Part shown: positions 17,151-24,579 of the stretch, piece after piece
How the letters are laid out: every line of letters begins with the position of its first letter
Position numbering within the stretch: position 1 is the first letter of the stretch
Notes under the pieces: generated by a model
Told to the model about the DNA's origin: nothing
The model's database searches: none
The model's input: the letters and a program-made list of their open reading frames with translations, nothing else
Translations under genes and position numbers: made by a program
Origin: UBA6168 sp964573725
Lineage (GTDB): Bacteria; Bacteroidota; Bacteroidia; Chitinophagales; Saprospiraceae
Length of the DNA stretch: 43,129 nt
Assembly: GCA_964573725.1 (NCBI GenBank)
Contig: CAZNLJ010000041.1
Span: 1 to 43,129 of the forward strand
Direction: 5' to 3'

Positions 17151-17744
17151 CGTCCCGGTAAATGCCGCCCGACTCCGCAAGCCGGCAGTCCCTGCTCCCA
17201 ATCCGACCGCCCGGCCGGTTCACACCGGCCGCCCGCTGCCTTGCCATCCCGCGATGTCCCGCCATCGATCGGGACTGCCATTTCCGGTACCCCTTCCATC
17301 CGCATGCATACGCTCGCCGGACAATCGGTCGTCAGGGTACCCGGCCTCCATCTTCCTCGCGGACTGGTAGCCCCTCCCCGCTGAATCGGGAAGATACCGG
17401 AACTCGGGCCGTCCCCCGGTGACGGCTTGTTCCAACCTGGCTGCCGGTATCGGCACAGGTTGTCCCTCAGCAGCTTGGATGGAAGTCATCGGGGTGCTTC
17501 CGGGACAAGCCAACGCATGCCCGGATAATAGCTGCGCTTCCCGACCTCCCCCACGGTCCCTCCCGAATATCATGCGGAAATCATGGGTCACAACCTTCGC
17601 ACCACCCTACCCTGTCCGGCCGCCCCGCCGCATACCAAGCCCTGACAAGGCGACATTCCTCACGACGGGAGAAGAAAAACAGGACCGCAACCAATCAAGC
17701 GGAACGGGACCAGTGCGGCACATAATGTACGCAAGTCCTATTAC
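17151..17744. other. Intergenic region, nothing recognised
   Basis: About 590 bp between the pdhA hairpin and repeat B. Open frames exist on both strands, but none has a recognisable domain, signal peptide or ribosome site. It is GC-rich like its surroundings and may be decayed coding sequence. Confidence 0.5.
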
Positions 17745-18018
17745 GCGTCTTCCGCACCTCAACCCTTCAAGATGATTATTACCAAACATTGATTTTCTGT
17801 TTTTTTTAGTCTTCAAACTCGCTGATGTGCCGCGCCCCGCGCCCAAAAGACCTTCAGGGCTGCCGGCGGCGCGCTTGGGCGCGCCGCCGGCAGCCCTGTC
17901 CAAAAGGCGAAGAGCGAAATAAAGACCCTTTGGTAATGCGTAGCTTACGTTCGTATACAATCGTGCGAACCTTGCAATCCAAATATTCGATTTGATTCTT
18001 AGGGTGCGAAAGCTGAGC
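17745..18018 (+). repeat. Interspersed hairpin repeat, copy B
   Basis: The clearest copy of the three, 274 bp. The central hairpin is perfect over 20 bp, from CAGGGCTGCC at 17855 to GGCAGCCCTG ending at 17898, with the loop TTGG. It is followed by TGTCCAAAAGGCG, an AATAAAGACCC string shared with copy C, and GTAGCTTACG. After the TAG of that last string, all three copies share a frame reading LT-x2-(F/Y)-N-(H/R)-ANLA, with changes partly at third codon positions, so this end may come from a degraded coding sequence. The left half (AAACATTGATTTTCTGT then a T-run) is AT-rich. The copy sits between pdhA and the decayed FISUMP locus. Confidence 0.85.
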
Positions 18019-18299
18019 TATCTCGCTCCGTTTAATGGTTTAAAAATAAAATGCGGCTGGTCCACGGCGACTGTCCCGACCTGTCCGGGAACGCTTCCGA
18101 ATCAATCCGGAACCATGGGCCAGGTCGCCGGCCCTTCGGTCACCGGCGGTAAGGTGTAGCAAGAAAGGTGGCGACACAGGCATGGGTTCCGGCGGACCAC
18201 TTGCTTTGGACCGGATCGAGCCGGTGGTTGCCGTTCGGGCCATTCCGGATGTCCTGGTGACGGCCCCGTCGAATACCCCGCATTTTTCCGGTGAGCCGG

Positions 18300-18554
18300 T
18301 CAAGACCCGGTCCCTTGCGGCGGCCGTCTCGGTGGACTGGCAGGTCCGGGTGTAGCCGTTGCCGTCGGAGACGGTCCGGGAGACCGGACCCGGGCCGGAG
18401 TCGATGCGGTTGAACCGGGCCGGGATGACGCTCCGCGGCCGGAGGGTTCCGCAGCTGTCGCAGGAGGCGGCGAAATCCGGAGCCGGAGCCGGGTCGCCGG
18501 AGGGCGTAGGCAGCCCGGAAGGTCATCCCGCAGCTGCCGATTACAGGCTGAGAA
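18300..18554 (-). pseudogene. Frameshifted fragment of an HYR-like secreted protein gene
   Basis: Reading the minus strand from 18554 gives PVIGSCGMTFRAAYA, matching GVVGTCGTNFRAAYF of the gene at 1-1486. One extra C after the GCC codon then shifts the frame. Removing it restores ASGDPAPAPDF (compare FSGDPTPATLP), and the frame goes on to an HYR-like SRTVSDGNGYTRTCQST. There is no start codon or signal peptide, and the N-terminal two hundred or so residues are absent. The fragment lies 6 bp beyond the original end of the FISUMP paralogue, in the same order as the intact pair at 1-2994. Similarity fades below about 18300; from 18019 to there nothing is recognised. Confidence 0.6.
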
Positions 18555-18589
18555 TCGGATTATTCTGCGGCGCAGCGGACGGAGATGCC

Positions 18590-19570
18590 TTACGACCGGT
18601 AGCTGTTGGTCGTGAAGGCACCGCCGCTGCCGAAGACCAGGTACCAGGCGTTGAAGCTGTCCTGCTCCGCACTGCTCCAATAGCCGCCGCCGTCGCCGCG
18701 GCCGACCAAGGTCCCGTCGGTGTAGACCCGGTATCCGGCCGCCGGAAGAAAAAGCTTCGGTCCGATGGACTTGCCGCTGCTGTAATTGGTGGCACTATCA
18801 CTCCAGGTGCCCACATCCGTCAGCGTATTGTGGGCCACCACGGCATCCCATTGCCCTTTTGTCGGCACCCGGAAACCCGCCGGGCAGGGGTCTTCGGCGG
18901 TCTTGGAAGCATCCGCCCACGCGCCGTCGGGAGCTTCCGATTGGTCCCAGCCGCCGATGGCCGCATCATTCGCATCCCCGCCCCCGGAGCCTGTCGGTCC
19001 GTGCGCGAAGCTTGCCGTATTGGTATCGAGCCATTGCGTCGGATCCGGTCCTTTGCGGCCCCACTGCCAGTAGCCGCCGATGATTTCCCAGCTCGGGGTG
19101 AAGGGGTCGGCGGCGGTATTGGCCGAGGACAGGTTGTGGTCCATGAAAAGAAGCGTATCGGTGGCGCTCACCATGGCCCAGCTGGAAGTGGTGGGTGCCA
19201 CCGGACCGCTTGGCGTCGAGCCGGCACATTTGATGGCCATCCACATCGGAAAAGCGGGGTCCCCCAGGTTTATTTCCAAACATTTGGTGGTGGCGTTGTA
19301 CATCATCAGCCCTTCCGCCGGGTTGGCGATGGAATCCCGCTGGGCGGTGGTCATCCGGGGGAAGAGCACGCCCGAGGATGTACTTTGGATATTCAAAACC
19401 GCCGACGAATCGGGTACGGTCCCTCCGATGACCGTCTGGGCGGAGGCGGGAAGTGAAAACACGGTCAAGCATAACAGGCCGGCAAGGGCGGAAAAACCGG
19501 AAACCATGCGCTTCCGCCCATCTCCCGTCCCTGGCCGTGCGGAGATCGGTTGGGTAGGTATACTTGTCAT
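18590..19570 (-). CDS. FISUMP-domain secreted protein (copy 2), truncated by a nonsense codon
   Basis: 326 residues from ATG at 19570 (MTSIPTQPIS; a TTG four codons upstream is also possible). A signal peptide is present (GLLCLTVFSLPASA, cleavage before QTVIGG). The N-terminal module (GTVPDSSAVLNIQSTS) and FISUMP domain (MDHNLSSANT, WEIIGGYWQWGR, DPCPAGFRVPT, LFLPAAGYRVY, YWSS) match copy 1, without its beta-sandwich insert. Translation stops at TAA (18592-18590) after TNSYRS. Reading past it in the same frame gives GISVRCAAE and a natural TAA at 18562-18560, exactly the family ending (compare GHSIRCIAE in copy 1). A single change from a TAC or TAT tyrosine codon explains the stop. The lost 10 residues include the conserved last strand and cysteine, so the product may be unstable. 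Confidence 0.8.
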   Translation of the reverse strand: MTSIPTQPISARPGTGDGRKRMVSGFSALAGLLCLTVFSLPASAQTVIGGTVPDSSAVLNIQSTSSGVLFPRMTTAQRDSIANPAEGLMMYNATTKCLEINLGDPAFPMWMAIKCAGSTPSGPVAPTTSSWAMVSATDTLLFMDHNLSSANTAADPFTPSWEIIGGYWQWGRKGPDPTQWLDTNTASFAHGPTGSGGGDANDAAIGGWDQSEAPDGAWADASKTAEDPCPAGFRVPTKGQWDAVVAHNTLTDVGTWSDSATNYSSGKSIGPKLFLPAAGYRVYTDGTLVGRGDGGGYWSSAEQDSFNAWYLVFGSGGAFTTNSYRS

Positions 19571-20301
19571 GACAGGAATCAATTGTTTGGGATTGCTTCG
19601 TTGTAATCGCTTGACAGGAGATCCGGCTCCCGCTTCCGGCCGGGAAAAGAAAATGGCTTCCCCGGGAGTTATTTTCTCCGGAAATCATCGTTTCTCAGGG
19701 ATAAAGCGCCGTATACAGGTCGTAAACGAGGCAAGAGGAGGCGGGCTGGGCCGAGCCTTAATCGCGTACTTGTTCATATAAGGTTGGCCCACGCCGTCAG
19801 GATGAAAAATTTCCCAGATGGCTGCAAATAGGACTTGTGCCGAATTTATTCAAGGAAACCGCGTAAAAAACGCGGTCCCGGGAACAATATCCGGCGTTTT
19901 GGGGACCAGTTGGGGAAAACTTATGAAACCGGAACCACCGGGCCGAACCAAATCCTGTAATGGCCGCCGGATGCCGATGCCCGGTGGAACGGAGGAATAG
20001 GAACAAATGACGCCCGCTCCGGATTCTTCAGGAACCGGCAGCCACCGGGACCGCAGCGGAGTGGATCCCGGTGACGGGCGCCCCTTTTCGGTCGAAAGTC
20101 GCCCGGCCCCGGCCGCATTCGCGGGATAGTGATAGAAACCAAGGGCAGCCGCCCGTCGACAAATCCTTTTCCTGCCCCAAGGCATACATCTCTACAAACT
20201 TTAGTTATTTTTGCGCCACTTTGAAAAACCTTGGCCCTGGTTTCCCGTAGAAGTCGGGAACTTTCGCCGAACGCATATTTTTCGAAAACAACAATACCAA
20301 G
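19571..20301. other. Intergenic region between divergent genes
   Basis: About 730 bp separating the FISUMP copy on the minus strand from the TPR gene on the plus strand. It contains the -7 element at 20206-20213 and a small perfect stem (ACCGCG/CGCGGT around 19858-19876, A-rich loop). No protein or RNA gene is recognised. Confidence 0.5.
20206..20213 (+). promoter_or_regulatory. Candidate -7 element for the TPR-ribH operon
   Basis: TATTTTTG is a perfect TAnnTTTG, giving a 5' leader of about 80 bp before the ATG at 20302. The surrounding AT-rich stretch stands out in this GC-rich DNA. A -33 TTTG is not visible. Confidence 0.45.
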
Positions 20302-20991
20302 ATGGCACAACGCAAGAAGTCAGCAAAAAAGCAAGAGGAAATCCTGCTGGATATCACCGAAGTCACCGGACAAGCCGAGGATTTCTTTGAAAAATACCAA
20401 AAGCAGATCCTGGCCGTGGTGGCCGTCCTCGCGCTGGGCGTGGGAGGATGGGCCGGCTACACCAACCTGATCGTCAAACCCAAGCAAAAAGAAGCCCTGG
20501 AGCAGATGACCCAGGCCGAATGGCAGTTCCAGCGGGATTCCTTCAACCTGGCCCTGGCCAATCCCGGCGGCGGTTATCCCGGCTTCGCGGACATCGTCAA
20601 GAACTACGGCGGTACCGACGCCGGCAACGCCGCCCTCTATTACGCCGGCATCTGCTGCCTCAACATGGGCCAATTCGATGCGGCCATTTCCTACCTCGAA
20701 GATTTCAGTGCCACGGGCAACACCATGCCGGTGATGAAGAACGGCGCCCTCGGCGACGCGTGGTCGGAAAAGGGGGAGCTGGACAAGGCCCTCTCCTTTT
20801 ACAACAAGGCGGCCGGTGCTGCCGACGGCAACGAAATCCTCCAGCCCTATTACCTCAAGAAAGTGGCCTTGCTCAGCACCCAACAGGGCAAACAGGATGA
20901 CGCCCGCGAAGCCTGGGAAACCATCCGGAACGAATACCCGACCGCACCGGAAGTCAAGGATGCCGAGAAGTACCTGGCGGAAATGCAGTAA
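20302..20991 (+). CDS. Membrane-anchored TPR protein upstream of ribH
   Basis: 229 residues. A basic N-terminus (MAQRKKSAKKQEE) and a short amphipathic stretch precede one membrane helix (about residues 36-54, ILAVVAVLALGVGGWAGY), with the rest predicted outside. TPR-like pairs follow: NAALYYAGICCLNMGQFDAAISYLEDF, GDAWSEKGELDKALSFYNKAAG and KVALLSTQQGKQDDAREAWETI. The layout resembles YfgM-type TPR_21 proteins, which assist periplasmic folding near the secretion machinery. In many Bacteroidota a TPR protein of this size lies directly upstream of ribH, as here. The C-terminal TPR motif is complete and the length is normal. The exact role is unknown. Confidence 0.87.
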   Translation: MAQRKKSAKKQEEILLDITEVTGQAEDFFEKYQKQILAVVAVLALGVGGWAGYTNLIVKPKQKEALEQMTQAEWQFQRDSFNLALANPGGGYPGFADIVKNYGGTDAGNAALYYAGICCLNMGQFDAAISYLEDFSATGNTMPVMKNGALGDAWSEKGELDKALSFYNKAAGAADGNEILQPYYLKKVALLSTQQGKQDDAREAWETIRNEYPTAPEVKDAEKYLAEMQ

Positions 20992-21044
20992 ATGGCCTTC
21001 GCCGGCACCCCACCCCGCCCGGCGGCGGCCGGGGCCGGTACCGC

Positions 21045-21089
21045 AAAGCCCGTTTCCCGACAACGAACGCGTGTCCGGAAACGGGCTTT
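21045..21089 (+). terminator. Long-stem hairpin between the TPR gene and ribH
   Basis: AAAGCCCGTTTCC and GGAAACGGGCTTT form a perfect 13-bp stem around a 19-base loop. There is no T-run after the stem. It lies 38 bp before the ribH start, so it could be a terminator, an attenuator or an mRNA processing site that tunes ribH. It does not resemble the FMN riboswitch. Confidence 0.5.
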
Positions 21090-21126
21090 CCCATATCCGA
21101 CATGCCCTTCGACAAACAAACGACCT

Positions 21127-21642
21127 ATGGCGACCACCCACCACAACCTCTCCGATTACGATCCCGACAACATGGAACCGGGCACGGACCTGACCATCGG
21201 CATCGTGGTCTCCGACTGGAACCCGGCGGTCACCCATGCCCTGCACCAGGGTTGCCTGGAGACCCTCCGCAAGCATGGCGTCCCGGATGACCGCATACAG
21301 ACCATCCAGGTGCCGGGGGCCTTCGAACTTCCCGTCGGTGCCAAGCTGCTCGCCGGCAGCCGCCGCTTCGACGCCGTCGTCTGCCTGGGCTGCGTCATCA
21401 AAGGGGAGACCCGCCACGACGAGTACATCAACAGCGCCGTCGCCAACGGACTGGCGACCTTGGGGGTCGTCTCCGGGCTGCCGGTCGTCTTCGGATTGCT
21501 CACCACCGACACCCTGGAACAGGCGACCGACCGTGCCGGCGGCCCCCACGGCAACAAAGGGGTCGAAGCGGCCTATACCGCCCTGCGCATGGCCCGCCTG
21601 CGACGGACCCTCAGCCAGCCGGGTCAAAAAATCGGTTTCTGA
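21127..21642 (+). CDS. ribH: 6,7-dimethyl-8-ribityllumazine synthase
   Basis: 171 residues from ATG at 21127 (MATTHHNLSDYD); in-frame codons further upstream fall in the hairpin and are not conserved. The enzyme condenses 5-amino-6-ribitylamino-uracil with 3,4-dihydroxy-2-butanone 4-phosphate, the penultimate step of riboflavin synthesis, in the cytoplasm. Family signatures are present in order: IGIVVSDWNPAVTHAL (with the substrate-binding W), VPGAFELPVGAKLL, CLGCVIKGETRHDEYI (with the catalytic-site histidine in TRHDE), LPVVFGLLTTDTLEQATDRAGG and the terminal NKGVEAAYTALRMA. Length fits the icosahedral or pentameric enzyme. The next gene starts 4 bp after the stop and is surely co-transcribed. 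Confidence 0.96.
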   Translation: MATTHHNLSDYDPDNMEPGTDLTIGIVVSDWNPAVTHALHQGCLETLRKHGVPDDRIQTIQVPGAFELPVGAKLLAGSRRFDAVVCLGCVIKGETRHDEYINSAVANGLATLGVVSGLPVVFGLLTTDTLEQATDRAGGPHGNKGVEAAYTALRMARLRRTLSQPGQKIGF

Positions 21643-21645
21643 CCC

Positions 21646-22233
21646 ATGCAGGCCCTGCTTGTCATCGGCATGCAGATCGACCTCCTCCCCGGCGGACCGG
21701 CGGAGGTGCCCGGCAGCGATGTCCTCTCCGCCCGGATTGCCGCCCTCGTCCCGGCCTATGACCGCCTCCTGGCCGCCCGCTTCCAACTGCCCGCCTCCCA
21801 CGCCTGCTTTGCCGCCAACCATCCCTGGCGTTTCCCCGGTCAGGAAATCACCTGGAAAGGCCGCCCCCTCCGCTTGTCCACCCTCTTCGGTATCCCCGGC
21901 AGCTTCGGCGCGGAATACATACCCGGCTGGCCCGCCGACCGCATCGCCTTCACCGCCGATATGGGTACCGACCCCGACCATGCACCCGACTCCGCCTTCC
22001 GCGATGCCGACGGCCCGGATACGGGACTCGCCGGATACCTGCGCCAGGAAGGGATTACCGACCTCACCCTCTGCGGTATCCCCCTCGACACCGTCGTCTG
22101 CCGGACCGCCCTGGCCGCCCGCCACCTGGGATTGTCAACCACCATCCTCGCCGATGCCTGCGCCGCCCATGCGGATGCAGACCTGGCCGTCCTGCGCCGC
22201 ACCCTGACGGAACAAGGCGTTACCGTCCGCTGA
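21646..22233 (+). CDS. Isochorismatase/nicotinamidase-fold protein lacking catalytic residues
   Basis: 195 residues, starting 4 bp after ribH. The fold matches nicotinamidase (PncA): start ALLVIGMQIDLLPGG, central GTDPDHAPDSAF, then GLAGYLRQEGITDLTLCGIPLDTVVCRTALAARHLG and the ending TTILADACAAH. Lined up with E. coli PncA by eye, the three residues of the catalytic triad are all changed: Asp of VDLQND is Gly (IGMQID), Lys of HKGENP is Met (DMGTDP), and Cys of ATDYCV is Val (PLDTVV). The metal-site DWH is also lost. An intact pncA-like length with this pattern suggests a pseudoenzyme with a binding or regulatory role, not decay by frameshift. Substrate or ligand unknown. Confidence 0.8.
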   Translation: MQALLVIGMQIDLLPGGPAEVPGSDVLSARIAALVPAYDRLLAARFQLPASHACFAANHPWRFPGQEITWKGRPLRLSTLFGIPGSFGAEYIPGWPADRIAFTADMGTDPDHAPDSAFRDADGPDTGLAGYLRQEGITDLTLCGIPLDTVVCRTALAARHLGLSTTILADACAAHADADLAVLRRTLTEQGVTVR

Positions 22234-22265
22234 AACATCAGCCCCCGGGATTTTCCCACTTTGGT

Positions 22266-22273
22266 TATATTTG
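22266..22273 (+). promoter_or_regulatory. Candidate -7 element for the gamma-glutamyltranspeptidase gene
   Basis: TATATTTG is a perfect TAnnTTTG, about 109 bp before the ATG at 22382 and 33 bp after the upstream stop. No TTTG is found at -33. Confidence 0.5.
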
Positions 22274-22381
22274 TTGCATCGGCCTGCCGCCGGTGCCCGG
22301 TCCGTTCGCGGCCGGAAGCCGTGGGACCGGTTCCTCCGCACGATACACGGCGCCGCCGGCACCCGCCAAAACCTTGTTGCG

Positions 22382-24238
22382 ATGACCAAACTCCACCCTT
22401 TCGGCATCCTCCTGCTCGGGCTGCTGCCGTACGGACACCCCGCCACCGGCCAATCCACCCAGAAGCCTGTCCTCCACGCCAGGGAATGGCTGGCCATCAC
22501 CGGCAAACCGCTCGGCGCCACGGCCGGCGCCCGCATCTTCCACCAGGGCGGCAACGCCGTGGATGCCGCCTGCGCCATGCTCGGGGTCGTCTCCACGATG
22601 TGGGACGTCCTCGGTTGGGGCGGCGAAACCCAAGCCTTGATTTACCATCCCCATGAAAAGAAAGTCATCGGCATCAATGCCCTCGGGGTCGCCCCCAGCG
22701 GTGCGACCGCCGATTTTTTCCTGTCCAAAGGGATGCGATACCCCCCCGAATACGGCCCCTTGTCCGCCGTCACCCCCGGCACGCCGGGCGGACTCCTGGT
22801 GATGCTCGCGGAATACGGCACCCTGTCCCTGCAGGAAGTGCTCCGGCCTGCCATCGAATTGGCCGAAGGCTACCCCATCGAGGCACAAACCGCCGATGCC
22901 ATCGAAAAACACAAGGACCGCATCGCCGGGTGGAAATACGCCGCCCAGGTATTCCTGCCCCATCGCGGCGAAGCCCGGGAAGCCCCGCACGCCGGCGAAA
23001 TATTCCGGCAGCCCGACCTGCAACGGACCCTGCAGCAACTGGTGGAGGCGGAACAGGCCGCCCTCCATGCCGGCAAAAACCGGAAGGAGGCCATCTATGC
23101 GGCCTACGACCGCTTTTACAAAGGCGATATCGCGGAGGCTTTCGTCCAGGGCGTCCGGGAAGCGGGCGGCCTGATTACCCGGGAGGACCTGGCCGGCTGG
23201 AAAGTCCTGCTCGAGGAACCCGTCTCCACCAACTACAAGGGCATCGATGTCTACAAGCTCACCCACTGGGTACAAGGCCCGGTAATGCTGCAAGCCCTGA
23301 ACATGCTGGAACAGGTCGACCTGCGCTGCTTTCCGTACAATTCCGCCCCCTACCTCCACCTGCTCTACCAAGTCATGAACAGCTGTTTCGCCGACCGCGA
23401 CTTTTACTACGGCGACCCCTATTTCCCCCCTGCGGAACCGATCCGCGGACTCCTCTCCAAGGAATATGCGAAACACCGGCTCGACCAAATCAACCGGGAA
23501 CGCAACGACCCCGAGACACGGCCCGGCGACCCCTATCCTTTCCAGGGGGAGACCCACCCCTTCCCGGACCTGCTGCAACGTTGGGGCGACACCGTCGCCC
23601 TGGCCGACCCGCCCCGGTTCGGGGAACCCGGCGAATTTCCGGCCGATGATTTCTACGCCGGCACCACCACCATCCAGGCGGCCGACCGGGAAGGATGGGT
23701 CGTCTCCATGACCCCGAGCGGGGGTTGGATCCCGGCCGTCGTCGCCGGGCGGACCGGTATCGGGCTGAGCCAACGGATGCAAAGCTTCGTGCTCCATGCC
23801 GCGGAAAATCCCTACAACGTCGTCGAACCCGGCAAAAGACCCCGCGCCACCCTGACCCCCAGCCTGGCGCTCAAGGACGGAAAGCCCTTCCTCTCCTTCG
23901 CCGTACAGGGCGGCGACAGCCAGGACCAGAACCTGCTGCAGTTCTTCCTCAATGTCGTCGAATTCGGGATGAACGTCCAGGAAGCCGCCGAAGCCGCCAA
24001 CATCAACTCCTTCCAGCTGCGCGGATCTTTCGGCGACCATGCCGTGCGCCCCGGGGTCATGCTCATCCGGAACGACACGCCCCCCTGGACACGCAAGACC
24101 CTGCGCGACATGGGCTACCGACTGGAAACCGACAACCGGACCTCCGGCCCGATCAACGCCATCTTCTTCGACCCGGTCCACGGCACCTTTTGGGGTGGGT
24201 CGAGCAACCAAGGCGAAGATTACGGCATCGGTTGGTAG
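22382..24238 (+). CDS. ggt: Gamma-glutamyltranspeptidase family protein
   Basis: 618 residues from ATG at 22382; it has a signal peptide (LHPFGILLLGLLPYGHPATG) and so is probably periplasmic. The enzyme is made as a proenzyme that cuts itself, exposing a threonine as nucleophile, and hydrolyses or transfers the gamma-glutamyl group of glutathione-like compounds. The large-subunit start carries HAREWLAITGKPLGATAGARIFHQGGNAVDAACAM. The processing site aligns at GTTTIQAADREGWVVSMTPSGGW, with T428 as the likely nucleophile. The usual TTH is TTT here, and the following motif is unusual (PSGGW in place of the common YTLN region), so substrate range may differ. The C-terminal GGSSNQGEDYGIGW end is family-like. 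Length is slightly above the bacterial norm of about 580. Paralogues with other gamma-glutamyl amides as substrate are an alternative. Confidence 0.85.
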   Translation: MTKLHPFGILLLGLLPYGHPATGQSTQKPVLHAREWLAITGKPLGATAGARIFHQGGNAVDAACAMLGVVSTMWDVLGWGGETQALIYHPHEKKVIGINALGVAPSGATADFFLSKGMRYPPEYGPLSAVTPGTPGGLLVMLAEYGTLSLQEVLRPAIELAEGYPIEAQTADAIEKHKDRIAGWKYAAQVFLPHRGEAREAPHAGEIFRQPDLQRTLQQLVEAEQAALHAGKNRKEAIYAAYDRFYKGDIAEAFVQGVREAGGLITREDLAGWKVLLEEPVSTNYKGIDVYKLTHWVQGPVMLQALNMLEQVDLRCFPYNSAPYLHLLYQVMNSCFADRDFYYGDPYFPPAEPIRGLLSKEYAKHRLDQINRERNDPETRPGDPYPFQGETHPFPDLLQRWGDTVALADPPRFGEPGEFPADDFYAGTTTIQAADREGWVVSMTPSGGWIPAVVAGRTGIGLSQRMQSFVLHAAENPYNVVEPGKRPRATLTPSLALKDGKPFLSFAVQGGDSQDQNLLQFFLNVVEFGMNVQEAAEAANINSFQLRGSFGDHAVRPGVMLIRNDTPPWTRKTLRDMGYRLETDNRTSGPINAIFFDPVHGTFWGGSSNQGEDYGIGW

Positions 24239-24496
24239 GGCGGCAGGGCAGGTAGGCAGCCGACCGCCAGGATGGGAATGGGAAGGGCGGCGGGAATGCG
24301 CCGGGAAAAGGGGAAGGGGACAGGGGCGGAGGCGCCGTTCCCGTCGTTTTACCGGCCGTTCTCGTTTTGATGCACTCCGTTCCGTCAATGGGATGGAAAC
24401 GGGGGTGGTTTTTGTGGATATTGGCATTTGAATGGGACACAATTCCTCCCGGGTGGCTCCCAACGGACCCATTTCATACGTCCTACGCTTTTAAAC

Positions 24497-24527
24497 TTTG
24501 GGACAGCCGTTTTTTTAGGTATATTTC
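24497..24527 (+). promoter_or_regulatory. Promoter of the defence cassette
   Basis: TTTG (24497-24500), 19 bp, then TATATTTC (24520-24527). This fits the Bacteroidota -33/-7 consensus TTTG-N19-TAnnTTTG with one mismatch, the last G being C. The ATG of the first cassette gene is 53 bp further on. It is the only promoter in the window where both boxes are present at the right spacing. The region 24239-24496 before it holds nothing recognised. Confidence 0.6.
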
Positions 24528-24579
24528 GGTCCTGCAAGCCGATGTGTACCGATACCTATCTACCTTGAAAACACCATCG

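Noticed and set aside
17855..17898. GC hairpin of copy B read as a simple rho-independent terminator
   Set aside because: It lies inside a 274-bp conserved repeat, is over 700 bp from the pdhA stop and has no T-run; the same structure appears between divergent genes in copy A.
21646..22233. Functional nicotinamidase gene pncA
   Set aside because: The catalytic Asp, Lys and Cys positions are all replaced, so only the fold is claimed.
24367..24579. Longer start for the SNF2 helicase
   Set aside because: The additional 71 codons would place the start upstream of the well-formed promoter at 24497-24527, and their translation has no family similarity.
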